A stretch of DNA of 64,000 bases from Methyloligella solikamskensis (GTDB lineage: Bacteria > Pseudomonadota > Alphaproteobacteria > Rhizobiales > Methyloligellaceae). The stretch covers positions 124,001-188,000 of the forward strand of contig NZ_JBHTJO010000002.1 in the NCBI RefSeq assembly GCF_042676065.1. Direction: 5' to 3'. Under the pieces are notes generated by a model. The model had not been told where the DNA came from. It did no database searches and saw only the letters and a list, made by a program, of their open reading frames with translations. This document shows positions 50,540 to 59,277 of this stretch, in pieces. A program made the position numbers and the translations under genes. Each line of letters begins with the position of its first letter. The stretch's first letter is position 1.

Positions 50540-52291
50540 ATGCTCCATGCGACCCCGCTGATCTCCACGATCACCATCGGTCTATTCCTGGCCTTTGCCT
50601 TCGGCGTCGCCGCCCAACGGGTTCACCTCTCTCCGCTCATCGGCTATCTGCTCGCCGGCATCGTGATCGGCCCGTTCACCCCCGGCTTCGTCGGCGACCA
50701 GAACCTGGCGAGCCAGCTCGCCGAGGTCGGTGTCGTGCTGCTGATGTTCGGCGTGGGGCTCCACTTCTCTCTGGAAGATCTGCTCTCGGTGCGCGCCATC
50801 GCAATTCCCGGCGCTCTCGTCCAGATCCTGGTCTCCATACCCCTGGCCATGGCGCTCACCTGGTCCTTGGGGTGGGGCTGGGAAGCGGGCTTCATCTTCG
50901 GTCTCTGCCTGTCCGTCGCCTCCACCGTGGTCGTCCTGCGCATCCTGCAGGAGCGAAGGCTGCTCGATACGGAGCGCGGCCGGATCGCCGTTGGCTGGCT
51001 GATCGTCCAGGACATCACCATGGTCCTGGTGCTCGTCCTGCTGCCGCCGATCTCGGTCATGCTGAAGGGAAATGTCGAGTCCCTCGATCCCATGAAGATC
51101 GGGACCACGGTCGGTCTCACCCTGGCGAAGATAACCGCCTTCACCTTGCTGATGTTCATCGTCGGCAAGAAGGTCGTTCCGGCAACCCTCCACTATGTGG
51201 CCCATACGGGCAGCCGCGAGCTGTTCCGTCTCGCCGTCCTCGCCATTGCGCTGGGGGCCGCCTATATCGCCGCAGAGCTGTTCGGCGTCTCTCTCGCGCT
51301 GGGCGCCTTCTTCGCAGGCATGCTGCTTTCCGAGTCCCGGCTCAGCCAGCAGGCGGCGCAAGAATCCCTCCCACTGCGCGACGCCTTCGCCGTCCTGTTC
51401 TTCGTCTCCGTCGGCATGCTGTTCAATCCCGTGGTCGTGGCGGAGGAGCCCCTCGCCCTGCTCGCCACGGTGCTGATCATCGTCTTCGGCAAATCCATCG
51501 CCGCCTACTTCATCGTACGCGCCTTCGGGCATAAATCGGCGACCTCCCTGGTGGTGACCGCCTGCCTGGCGCAGATCGGCGAGTTCTCCTTCATCCTGGC
51601 GACCCTGGGCGTGCGCCTCGACATCCTGCCAACCGATGGCCGCGACCTCATCCTGGCGGGCTCCATCATCTCGATCATCCTGAATCCGCTTCTCTTCATG
51701 GCCATCGACGAATGGTATTTCCGCCACGAGCGGCCCAAGACCGAGCTTCCCGACGATCAGGAAGAGGAGGAAGTGCTGACCCGCGAGCCCATCGTCCCGA
51801 CGGAGCTCGAGGGCCATGTGGCTCTGATCGGCCATGGCCGCGTCGGCGCCTTCATCACCAACGCTCTCCCTGGCGAGGGGCTGCCGGTCTACGTGATTGA
51901 GGACGACCCGGATGCGGTGGAGGCTTTGCGCGAGCAGGGCATCGAAGCGGTGCAGGGGAATGCCGCCGACCCGGAGGTGATTGCCGGCGCCAGCCTGGAC
52001 AAGGCCTGCTGCCTGCTTGTGGCGATCCCCGATGCGTTCGAGGGCGGCCAGGTCGTGCAACAGGCGCGCGAGGCCAATCCGGATCTGCTGATCATCGCCC
52101 GCGCCCATTCAGAAGCCGAGATCGAGCATCTGATGTCTCATGGCGCCGACCAGGTGGTCATGGGCGAACACGAGATCGCCAAGGCCATGCTCGACCGGGT
52201 CACCCAGCTGCCGGGTGCGGGCAAACCGCCCCAAGATGGCGAGACTAGCCCCGAGGCACCGGAAGACGCTGCGGCCGTTCAGCCGAGCTGA
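50540..52291 (+). CDS. ybaL: CPA2 cation/proton antiporter (YbaL-like), copy 2
   Basis: 583 residues. Same architecture as the gene 103 bp upstream: TPLISTITIGLFLAFAFGVA, SPLIGYLLAGIVIGPFTPGF, GVVLLMFGVGLHFSLEDLLS, then RCK HVALIGHGRVGAFITNALPG and EAVQGNAADPEVIAGASL. The N-terminal halves are nearly identical over long stretches, while the C-terminal RCK parts differ more, including an acidic insert (DDQEEEEVL). Likely a local duplication that diverged in regulation. Confidence 0.9.
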   Translation: MLHATPLISTITIGLFLAFAFGVAAQRVHLSPLIGYLLAGIVIGPFTPGFVGDQNLASQLAEVGVVLLMFGVGLHFSLEDLLSVRAIAIPGALVQILVSIPLAMALTWSLGWGWEAGFIFGLCLSVASTVVVLRILQERRLLDTERGRIAVGWLIVQDITMVLVLVLLPPISVMLKGNVESLDPMKIGTTVGLTLAKITAFTLLMFIVGKKVVPATLHYVAHTGSRELFRLAVLAIALGAAYIAAELFGVSLALGAFFAGMLLSESRLSQQAAQESLPLRDAFAVLFFVSVGMLFNPVVVAEEPLALLATVLIIVFGKSIAAYFIVRAFGHKSATSLVVTACLAQIGEFSFILATLGVRLDILPTDGRDLILAGSIISIILNPLLFMAIDEWYFRHERPKTELPDDQEEEEVLTREPIVPTELEGHVALIGHGRVGAFITNALPGEGLPVYVIEDDPDAVEALREQGIEAVQGNAADPEVIAGASLDKACCLLVAIPDAFEGGQVVQQAREANPDLLIIARAHSEAEIEHLMSHGADQVVMGEHEIAKAMLDRVTQLPGAGKPPQDGETSPEAPEDAAAVQPS

Positions 52292-52408
52292 CATCGGCCA
52301 ACCGGGAACGGATTGCCCGAGATCCGGGTTGATCGGTGGAGTTTGATTAAACCGCAACCGGATCGGCCGCCAAGGATCGATCCCAGGAATCGATCTAAGG
52401 GTCGTTCA

Positions 52409-52834
52409 ATGGCAAGCGATACATTCACCGGCGACAGAGCCGCGACAAACGAGTTCCTGCGGGAGATGACCGCAGGCATGAGCCATCAGGAGCGTCTCGA
52501 CCAGACCCGCTGGCTGGCGCATATGATGGATGACAAGTTCTCGATTCCGGGCACCAATTTCCGTTTCGGGTGGGACGCGATCATCGGCCTGTTTCCCGGC
52601 GTCGGCGATGCGGTGACGAGCGCGATCTCGCTTCTCATCGTGCATCACGCCTATCAGGCCGGTGCTGGACCTCTCACGCTTGCGCGCATGGTCGGCAATG
52701 TCGGTGTGGATCTGATCTTCGGCGCGGTGCCCTTGGTGGGCGATGTGTTCGACGCCGCCTGGAAGGGCAACCGCAAGAACATGCGGCTCCTGGAACGCCA
52801 CCTCGCCAAGCAGGCCGAGAAGCAGCGGCGTTAA
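52409..52834 (+). CDS. DUF4112 family protein
   Basis: 141 residues. Two hydrophobic segments and signature parts RWLAHMMDDKFSIPGTNFRF, IIGLFPGVGDAVTSAISLLI and GNVGVDLIFGAVPLVGDVFD match DUF4112, a membrane-associated family of unknown function. The ATG at 52409 is used; an open frame starting at 52313 overlaps nothing recognisable. Its 3' end is 9 bp from the convergent DUF779 gene. Confidence 0.85.
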   Translation: MASDTFTGDRAATNEFLREMTAGMSHQERLDQTRWLAHMMDDKFSIPGTNFRFGWDAIIGLFPGVGDAVTSAISLLIVHHAYQAGAGPLTLARMVGNVGVDLIFGAVPLVGDVFDAAWKGNRKNMRLLERHLAKQAEKQRR

Positions 52835-52843
52835 AGCGCTTCG

Positions 52844-53212
52844 CTAGATCGCGCCGGCAGCTTCCAGCTCGTCCGCTTCCTGATCGGAAAACACCCGCCC
52901 GCGGGTCAAAAATCGCAAGCCTTCGGGGGCTTCCAGCGAGAAGCCCGAACCGCGGCCCGGCACGACGTCGATGATCAGCTGGGTGTGCTTCCAGTAATTG
53001 AACTGATCGCGGTCGATGAAGACCTGCGAGCCGCCGATCTCACCCAGCAGCACATCGTTGCCGCCGGTTTTGAACTCGTCCTTCGGATAGCACATGGGCG
53101 CGGAGCCGTCGCAGCACCCGCCGGACTGATGAAACATCAGCGGGCCGTGCTTTTCCTTCAGGCTTTCGATCAGCTCGAGCGCCTTGTCTGTCGCGGTGAC
53201 TCTGTCGACCAT
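52844..53212 (-). CDS. DUF779 family protein
   Basis: 122 residues with the cysteine-rich signature HQSGGCCDGSAPMCY and the C-terminal GRGSGFSLEAPEGLRFLTRG. DUF779 genes are typically located beside aldehyde dehydrogenases, as here, where one lies 164 bp upstream on the same strand. AGGAGG directly precedes the ATG at 53212. Role unknown; the conserved cysteines suggest metal or thiol chemistry. Confidence 0.9.
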   Translation of the reverse strand: MVDRVTATDKALELIESLKEKHGPLMFHQSGGCCDGSAPMCYPKDEFKTGGNDVLLGEIGGSQVFIDRDQFNYWKHTQLIIDVVPGRGSGFSLEAPEGLRFLTRGRVFSDQEADELEAAGAI

Positions 53213-53234
53213 AAACACCTCCTGGGGCGTTGGC

Positions 53235-53343
53235 GTCATCCTGAGGTGCGCGGGGAAACCCCGCGCCTCGAAGGATGAACGCGGGAAGAAGGGTCCGCCG
53301 CCACCCTTCGAGGGCCGCTTAAGAGCGGCCGCCTCAGGGTGAC
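53235..53343. repeat. Dispersed extragenic palindrome, GTCATCCTGAGG family
   Basis: Begins GTCATCCTGAGGTGCGCGGG and ends CGGCCGCCTCAGGGTGAC, forming an imperfect inverted pair; also holds CTCGAAGGATG as in the copy at 9328. Located between the aldehyde dehydrogenase and DUF779 genes. Confidence 0.7.
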
Positions 53344-53376
53344 GGCGGACGTTTTCTATCGCCTAGACCGACCGGC

Positions 53377-54897
53377 CTAGAAGAAGCCCATCGGCTTCGG
53401 GCTGTAGCTCATCAGGATATTCTTTGTCTGCTGATAGTGGTCGAGCATCATCTTGTGGTTCTCACGACCGATGCCCGACTTCTTGTAGCCGCCGAACGCC
53501 GCGTGCGCCGGATACAGGTGATAGCAGTTCGTCCACACCCGGCCGGCCTGGATGCCGCGGCCCATGCGATACGCCGTGTTGACGTCGCGCGTCCACACGC
53601 CGGCGCCGAGGCCGTACAGCGTGTCGTTGGCGATCTCCAGAGCCTCTTCCTCGTCCTCGAAGGTCGTGACCGAAAGGACGGGGCCGAAGATCTCTTCCTG
53701 GAAGAGGCGCATCTTGTTGTGGCCGGCAAACACGGTCGGCTTGACGTAGTAGCCTTCCGACAGCTCGCCATCGAGGCTGGCCCGCTCGCCGCCGGTCAGC
53801 AGCTCCGCACCTTCCTCCTTGCCGATGTCGATATAGGAGAGGATCTTCTCCAGCTGATCGTTGGAGGCCTGGGCGCCGATCATGGTCTTCGGATCGAGCG
53901 GATCGCCCTGGCGGATGCGCTCCACCCGCTTGATCGCATGCTCCATGAAGCGGTCGTAGATCGACTTCTGGACCAGCGCACGGCTGGGGCAGGTGCAAAC
54001 CTCGCCCTGGTTCAGGGCGAACATGGCGAAGCCTTCCAGGGACTTCTGGAAGAAATCGTCGTCCTTGGCCATCACGTCTTCGAAGAAGATGTTCGGCGAC
54101 TTGCCGCCCAGCTCCAGAGTGACGGGGATCAGGTTCTCCGTGGCGTACTGCATGATCAGGCGGCCGGTCGTCGTCTCGCCGGTGAAGGCCACCTTGGAGA
54201 TGCGGCTGCTCTGGGCCAGCGGCTTGCCGGCCTCGACGCCGAAGCCGTTGATGATGTTCAGAACGCCGTCGGGAAGGATGTCACCCACGAGATCCATCAG
54301 AACCATGATGGACATCGGGGTCTGCTCGGCTGGCTTCAGCACGATGCAGTTGCCCGCGGCCAGCGCCGGAGCGATCTTCCACGCCGCCATCAGGATCGGG
54401 AAGTTCCACGGGATGATCTGACCGACCACGCCCAGGGGCTCGTGATAATGATAGGCCAGCGTGTTCTCGTCGATCTCGCTGATGGAGCCTTCCTGCGCCC
54501 GGATGCAGGCTGCGAAATAACGGAAGTGATCGATCGCCAGCGGAATGTCAGCCATCCGCGTCTCGCGGATCGGCTTGCCGTTATCGATGGTCTCGATCTG
54601 CGCCAGGATGTCGAGGTTCTCCTGCATCCTGTCGGCGACCTTGTTGAGGATCTCGGCGCGTTGGGCCGGAGCGGTCTTGCCCCAGGAATCCTTTGCCGCA
54701 TGGGCCGCATCCAGGGCCGTCTCGACATCGGCGGCGGTGGAGCGGGCGATCTGACAGACCGGCTTGCCGGTCAGCGGGCTGATATTGTCGAAATACTGTC
54801 CGTCGGCGGGGGCGACCCATTTGCCGCCGATAAAGTTGTCGTAACGGGACCTTATGGCGACCCGCGAATTTAACGTCTCAATCACTTCGTGAAGCAT
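53377..54897 (-). CDS. NAD-dependent aldehyde dehydrogenase (ExaC/AldB-like)
   Basis: 506 residues. LELGGKSPNI (catalytic Glu), the nucleophile Cys in FALNQGEVCTCPSRALV, NAD-binding GFGVEAGKPLAQSSRISKVA and FTGETTTGR, and the C-terminal GGYKKSGIGRENHKMMLDHY are all present. Closest to the group oxidising acetaldehyde or other small aldehydes. It stands 164 bp from a DUF779 gene, a common partner. GGGAGG precedes the ATG at 54897. Confidence 0.92.
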   Translation of the reverse strand: MLHEVIETLNSRVAIRSRYDNFIGGKWVAPADGQYFDNISPLTGKPVCQIARSTAADVETALDAAHAAKDSWGKTAPAQRAEILNKVADRMQENLDILAQIETIDNGKPIRETRMADIPLAIDHFRYFAACIRAQEGSISEIDENTLAYHYHEPLGVVGQIIPWNFPILMAAWKIAPALAAGNCIVLKPAEQTPMSIMVLMDLVGDILPDGVLNIINGFGVEAGKPLAQSSRISKVAFTGETTTGRLIMQYATENLIPVTLELGGKSPNIFFEDVMAKDDDFFQKSLEGFAMFALNQGEVCTCPSRALVQKSIYDRFMEHAIKRVERIRQGDPLDPKTMIGAQASNDQLEKILSYIDIGKEEGAELLTGGERASLDGELSEGYYVKPTVFAGHNKMRLFQEEIFGPVLSVTTFEDEEEALEIANDTLYGLGAGVWTRDVNTAYRMGRGIQAGRVWTNCYHLYPAHAAFGGYKKSGIGRENHKMMLDHYQQTKNILMSYSPKPMGFF

Positions 54898-55061
54898 TGG
54901 AATGTCCTCCCTTCCACGACCTGTTTTTGTTGCTGCGACTTTACACCCTTCAGCGCGTTTTTGGCACCAATTAGATAGCCAAAGATTAGATAGTCATGGG
55001 CTGCCGGAACCTCCAGTCCCTGAGACCGTTAGCCTCGGCGCAAATCGGATAGGAGGGACCA

Positions 55062-55223
55062 ATGGCTGAACGAAACGGTGGCATCAACACGACCCTGGCA
55101 TTTCTGCTGGGCGCGGCAGTCGTCGCGGTCGGCGTGATCGGCTATCTCTATTACGACCACACCCAGAAGGACGTCGTCGAAATCGACGTGCCGGGCTTCA
55201 AGGGCGAGATCGAGAAGGAGTAG
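55062..55223 (+). CDS. 53-residue single-span membrane protein
   Basis: Starts MAERNGGINTTLAFLLGAAV and continues with a hydrophobic helix (about 9-30) followed by YYDHTQKDVVEIDVPG and an acidic C-terminus. AGGAGG at 55051-55056 is perfectly spaced to the ATG. Reading frame and codon use look genuine; similar short proteins are annotated as hypothetical in Rhizobiales (from memory). It is convergent with the zinc alcohol dehydrogenase and divergent from the aldehyde dehydrogenase. Confidence 0.75.
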   Translation: MAERNGGINTTLAFLLGAAVVAVGVIGYLYYDHTQKDVVEIDVPGFKGEIEKE

Positions 55224-55234
55224 TGGCGCATCCC

Positions 55235-56233
55235 CTACGGGATGAGCACCGCGGCACCTTCCAGCTTGCCCGCCCGCAAGCGCTCCAGGGCGACATTCGC
55301 ATCCTTAAGCGGCATGGGCTCCAAGCTCGTCTTCACCGGAATGGTGGGGGCGAGCGCCAGGAACTCTTCGGCATCGGCGCGGGTGAGATTGGCTACGGAT
55401 TTCACCACGCGCTCTTCCCATAAGAGATCGTAGGAGAAGGCCGGGATCTCGCTCATATGGATCCCGCCCGAGACCACCGTGCCGCCTTTGCGCACGGCTT
55501 TCAGCGCGGCCGGAATCAAGGCGCCGACGGGCGCGAAGATGAGCGCCGCATCGAGGAGCTCCGGCGGCATCTCGTCGGACCCGCCGGTCCACACGGCGCC
55601 GAGCCGCTTGGCAAAGTCTTGCGCGGCCGTATCGCCGGGCCTTGTCAGCGCATAGACCTCCGCGCCCTGACCGATGGCGACTTGGGCGATGATATGGGCC
55701 GCTGCCCCAAAACCGTAGATGCCCACCCGCTTCGGAAACGGACCCGCCAGCTTCAGGGTGCGATAGCCGATCAGCCCTGCGCAAAGCAGCGGCGCGGCCT
55801 CGGCATCCGAGTACGCGTCTGGCAGATGAAAGGAATATTCGTGATCGGCGACCGTGTATTCCGCATAGCCGCCATTGATGTCGTAGCCCGTGAAGCCCGG
55901 ATGATCGCAGAGGTTCTCCCGTCCCATAAGGCAGTAGGGGCAGGTGCCATCCGTATGGCCGAGCCACGGCACGCCCACCCGATCGCCCTCCTTGAAGCCC
56001 GAGACGCCTTCGCCGATCCCCGCCACGTGGCCCACGATCTCATGGCCCAGCACGAGGGGTAGCTTCGGCTTGGTCAGCTCGCCGTCGATGATGTGGAGAT
56101 CGGTACGGCACACGCCGCACGCGGCGACCTTGATGAGAAGTTGGCCCGATTTGGGCGACGGCATGGGCAGTTCTTCGAGCCGCAGAGGCTCGTGCGCCGC
56201 ATGCATCACCATGGCCTTCATCGTATCTGCCAT
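55235..56233 (-). CDS. Zinc-dependent alcohol dehydrogenase family protein
   Basis: 332 residues, MDR superfamily. Catalytic-zinc ligand motif ACGVCRTDLH, GHEIVGHVAGIGEGVSGF, and an NAD(P)-binding stretch GIYGFGAAAHIIAQVAIG. The structural-zinc loop reads HTDGTCPYCLMGRENLC: the first of the usual four cysteines is replaced by Asp, so the site is D-x2-C-x2-C-x7-C. Substrate unknown; the aldehyde dehydrogenase 350 bp away could act on its product (inference). Confidence 0.88.
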   Translation of the reverse strand: MADTMKAMVMHAAHEPLRLEELPMPSPKSGQLLIKVAACGVCRTDLHIIDGELTKPKLPLVLGHEIVGHVAGIGEGVSGFKEGDRVGVPWLGHTDGTCPYCLMGRENLCDHPGFTGYDINGGYAEYTVADHEYSFHLPDAYSDAEAAPLLCAGLIGYRTLKLAGPFPKRVGIYGFGAAAHIIAQVAIGQGAEVYALTRPGDTAAQDFAKRLGAVWTGGSDEMPPELLDAALIFAPVGALIPAALKAVRKGGTVVSGGIHMSEIPAFSYDLLWEERVVKSVANLTRADAEEFLALAPTIPVKTSLEPMPLKDANVALERLRAGKLEGAAVLIP

Positions 56234-56291
56234 AGCTTATGCTGCCTCCAATGGCTGGCGGAGGCTAGGGGGATGAGACGAAAATCAGCGA

Positions 56292-56340
56292 GAGCATGAT
56301 CCCGAAAAGTGGGAACCGGTTTTCGGAAAAGATCATGCTT
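56292..56340. repeat. Dispersed palindrome, AGCATGATCCCGAAAAGTGG family
   Basis: A near-perfect palindrome of about 47 bp: AGCATGATCCCGAAAAGTGG, a central GAACCGGT region, then TTTTCGGAAAAGATCATGCT. This element occurs widely in Rhizobiales genomes as a dispersed extragenic repeat (from memory). Single copy seen in this window. Confidence 0.75.
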
Positions 56341-56385
56341 CAAAGAGAAGCGCGGAAGAGCGATCCACACGGATCGCACCCGGCT

Positions 56386-57027
56386 TTAATGGCGGAAGAA
56401 GGTGAAGTTCGCCAGGGCCGGCTCCATGCGGCCGGGTTCGATGGCTTCTTCGTCCTCCGGCGGAAACGCTTCTGTATCCCGCATCCGGGCGGCTGCCGCC
56501 ATCAGGCGCCGTTCGGAGACCGGCTCGGCGGCATGCCACAGCGCCGTGAAGCCGAGCTCCGCCAGACGCACCATATCGGGCGCATCGTCGGCGAACATCG
56601 AAAGGGAATTGCGCCGGCTAGGGTCGCGCCCCATGGCATCGCCCGACCAGCACTGGGAGGTGCCGAGAATAGCCTGCTCGTGAGCATCGAGGAGCCGGGG
56701 ATTCTTTGTCCAGCGGATGGCGCCGCTCTTGGACGACCCGCCATAGATTTCGGTCATCAGGACCGCCAGCCGCTCAAGCTCGTCCCGGGGCTCCAGCTTG
56801 GCCAGGATGATCTTGGGCATCACACCCGCCTCGCGGATCTCGTCGGCCAGCGTCAGCAGAGCTTTGGCCGGGCCGGAGGCCGCGGAGCGGAGGATCAGCG
56901 TGAGGGACCGCTCTCTTGGATCGGTAGCATGTCGCGCCCGCTCCACGAACCGCTTCATCGCATCGATGTGACGGCTGTATTCATTGCGGGTATTCGGCGA
57001 AATATCTGAACCGGCCTTGGCGAGCAT
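56386..57027 (-). CDS. Conserved hypothetical soluble protein
   Basis: 213 residues from the ATG at 57027 (MLAKAGSDISPNTRNEYSRH); an upstream ATG at 57090 adds a Pro-rich, non-conserved stretch. Segments such as RSLTLILRSAASGPAKALLT, VMPKIILAKLEPRDELERLA and ADDAPDMVRLAELGFTALWH suggest an alpha/beta fold, but no family is recognised. It may be part of the same unit as the next two genes upstream, as spacings are 105-170 bp on the same strand. Confidence 0.6.
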   Translation of the reverse strand: MLAKAGSDISPNTRNEYSRHIDAMKRFVERARHATDPRERSLTLILRSAASGPAKALLTLADEIREAGVMPKIILAKLEPRDELERLAVLMTEIYGGSSKSGAIRWTKNPRLLDAHEQAILGTSQCWSGDAMGRDPSRRNSLSMFADDAPDMVRLAELGFTALWHAAEPVSERRLMAAAARMRDTEAFPPEDEEAIEPGRMEPALANFTFFRH

Positions 57028-57195
57028 CTTCCCCCCTCGAAGAATCGTCGGATCTGCGCGAGGTGGCGGAGGCAGCGAGCCTTGGGCCACGCGTCGCGTG
57101 CAGGCTCATGATTAGCAGCCAGGGGTTAAAGAAGGTTTGACTCGGTTCCCGTTTCGAAACGAGTAACCACGCACCGCGAAAGCTTACGAGAAAAC

Positions 57196-59106
57196 CTATG
57201 CGTCAGGCGGCCGTCGGCCATTGCCGTTCATGGGCCCGGGCAGGGCGCGGAGCGGGGGTTCGTCGTCGTCGTCCCGCTCCTCTTCCGTCTCCTCGGACGC
57301 TTCCCGATGGGCATCGTCGGCCGCCTCTTCCAGCCGCTGGGCGAGCGAGCGCCCGTTGCCTGACCGGACATTCTCGTTGGCGGGCGAGGGCGTTTCCGTC
57401 TCTTCCCCAGGCGCTTCCGCCTCCGCTTGTGCCGCGTCCTCCCGGCGGATGCCCGCCGTGCCGAGGATCGAATCCAGCACCATCTTTGACCATGCCCCGT
57501 CCCGGAACCGGTAGAGCCGGAAGGCCGGCGCCTCGGCGAACTTGCTGCCCTGCTGGCGGAGCTTCCGCCGGATGATCGCCGGCGGCGGCAGCATAGCCCG
57601 GTCGATGATGCCTTTGCCCTCAAGCCCCACGAAGAGATTGGTGAGATAGAGCGCTTCCATGCTCTGGGCGTTCAGAGGCACGGCAACGTAGTAATCGCCC
57701 ATGAAGTCGAACACCGCGTGCTGGAAGACCTCGAACTCCCGGGCCAGCCCTTCACGGTGACTGTCGTGGAAGCGCGCCAGGATCTCGCCCACCGGCCCGT
57801 CCCGCGCATCGCGCACCGTGTGCAGCAGCTTCTGGAAGCGGTTGATCGGCCGGTTGATGGAGACCAGCAGCAGGCAGAAATCGACGAAGATGGCGACGAA
57901 GAGCGGGATGTAGTCCCGGCTGCCCAGCCCCGCCTGCTCGTTGGCCACAGCCGTCACCTCTTGCGGGTTCTCCGCCCGCTGGATCGCCTGGCGCTGCCGG
58001 TCGCGCAGCTCCTCAGGTGAGGGCGGCAGCTCGAAATGCAGCGCGCCGATCATCGTGGTGGTGAGCCGGCGGAACGCCTCGACGACCGCCTCGGAGCCTT
58101 CCACAGCGGCGATATCGGTCTTTTCGATCACAGGCAGGCTGTCGATGGCGCGCACCACGCCGTGCAGCGCCGACTGAAGTTGCGGATCGGGGCAGGCGAA
58201 GGTGCCGCCGCTTCCCGTATCGAAGGTCGTCTTGTCCGCCCGCTCCGCCAGCATGTCACGCTGCTGGGCGAGCTGCGGATCGGTCCGAAGCGCGTTGAAG
58301 CGGGTGATGGTGAGATCGAGCTTCCGGTTCAGCCCCCGCAGAAACTGGTTCCGCGTGCCGGTGTTCGGATCGAAGGTCGAAGGATCGCGGGAGAGCACCT
58401 TGGCGAGGTCCGCATTCAGGGCATCCAGATCCGTCTGGATCGAGCCGGAGCGCGACTTGATGAAGTCCGAGGTGAAGGCGAAGCGCTCGGCATCTGCATC
58501 GCGCAAGCGCCGCCGCGGCCCGTCGCCCGGCGGCGAGTTGGGGCAGGTGCCGCCTTCCTCGCGTTCGGTCACGGCCTTCTCCGCCGAGATCGTCGTCAGG
58601 GAATCGAGGGTCGCGCCGAGCTGGGCGATGCGCGTCTTGCCCTGCTCCAGGGCCTGTTGCACCTGGCCGATAGCCGCTTCCGCCGAGCGCGTCGCTTCGG
58701 CGCGGGCCTCCAGCACCTTCCAGAAGAAGCCAAACCCGAACCCGACCGAGATCAGGGTGAGGAAGATATAGCCGGCAATATAGAGAATGCGCAGCCACCA
58801 GGAGATGGGCGCGAATAAAGAGTCCAGGATGTACAGGACCATCAGCATCAGGGTCGCCACGGCGAAGCCAATGGCGATCTGCTGCATCACCGGAACCTCG
58901 CCCGTATTGGCGGTGATCAGCTCCAGCATGCCGGTATAGGTCGCGTACCAGGAGATCAGCGCCAGGAAGGCCACCAGCACGATCTTCTTGAAGCTCGGGA
59001 AGGTCCGCCTGAGCCGGTCGAAGCGATTATTGTGGGATTCGAGCCGGTCCAGCATGCGATCGAGGCGATCGGCAGCGGTGTCCGGCGGGTTTGGGGGCAC
59101 AGCCAT
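57196..59106 (-). CDS. Large uncharacterised membrane protein with periplasmic coiled-coil
   Basis: 636 residues. Three helices in the first 130 residues (about 47-68, 75-97, 105-130), a long charged periplasmic region (about 140-385) with coiled-coil heptads (AAIGQVQQALEQGKTRIAQL) and two cysteines (GTCPNSP and FACPDPQ), a fourth helix (YIPLFVAIFVDFCLLLVSIN), then a cytoplasmic C-terminal half ending in an acidic, disordered tail (about 560-636). No known domain recognised. It lies between the unknown soluble gene and a divergent class A PBP. Confidence 0.65.
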   Translation of the reverse strand: MAVPPNPPDTAADRLDRMLDRLESHNNRFDRLRRTFPSFKKIVLVAFLALISWYATYTGMLELITANTGEVPVMQQIAIGFAVATLMLMVLYILDSLFAPISWWLRILYIAGYIFLTLISVGFGFGFFWKVLEARAEATRSAEAAIGQVQQALEQGKTRIAQLGATLDSLTTISAEKAVTEREEGGTCPNSPPGDGPRRRLRDADAERFAFTSDFIKSRSGSIQTDLDALNADLAKVLSRDPSTFDPNTGTRNQFLRGLNRKLDLTITRFNALRTDPQLAQQRDMLAERADKTTFDTGSGGTFACPDPQLQSALHGVVRAIDSLPVIEKTDIAAVEGSEAVVEAFRRLTTTMIGALHFELPPSPEELRDRQRQAIQRAENPQEVTAVANEQAGLGSRDYIPLFVAIFVDFCLLLVSINRPINRFQKLLHTVRDARDGPVGEILARFHDSHREGLAREFEVFQHAVFDFMGDYYVAVPLNAQSMEALYLTNLFVGLEGKGIIDRAMLPPPAIIRRKLRQQGSKFAEAPAFRLYRFRDGAWSKMVLDSILGTAGIRREDAAQAEAEAPGEETETPSPANENVRSGNGRSLAQRLEEAADDAHREASEETEEERDDDDEPPLRALPGPMNGNGRRPPDA

Positions 59107-59277
59107 AGACGATCCGAAGTTCCCAACTTTTTGGCCGGATCATCGCCCCCCAGCGACCGGCCAACGGCTCTTTTTTAACGGATGCTGCAGCGCGAAACAA
59201 ACCTTTAAACGGAGTGTTAACGTTGGCGGTTCGTGTGGGCTGTTCGCGTGCATGCCCCCACGGCGTGGAGGCGAGCG

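Noticed and set aside
50582..52108. A 508-residue minus-strand frame
   Set aside because: Antisense to the second antiporter, which has transmembrane and RCK motifs; the minus-strand frame is Asp/Glu/His/Gln-rich with no domain.
53437..54873. A 478-residue plus-strand frame
   Set aside because: Antisense to the aldehyde dehydrogenase, whose catalytic Cys and Glu motifs are on the minus strand.
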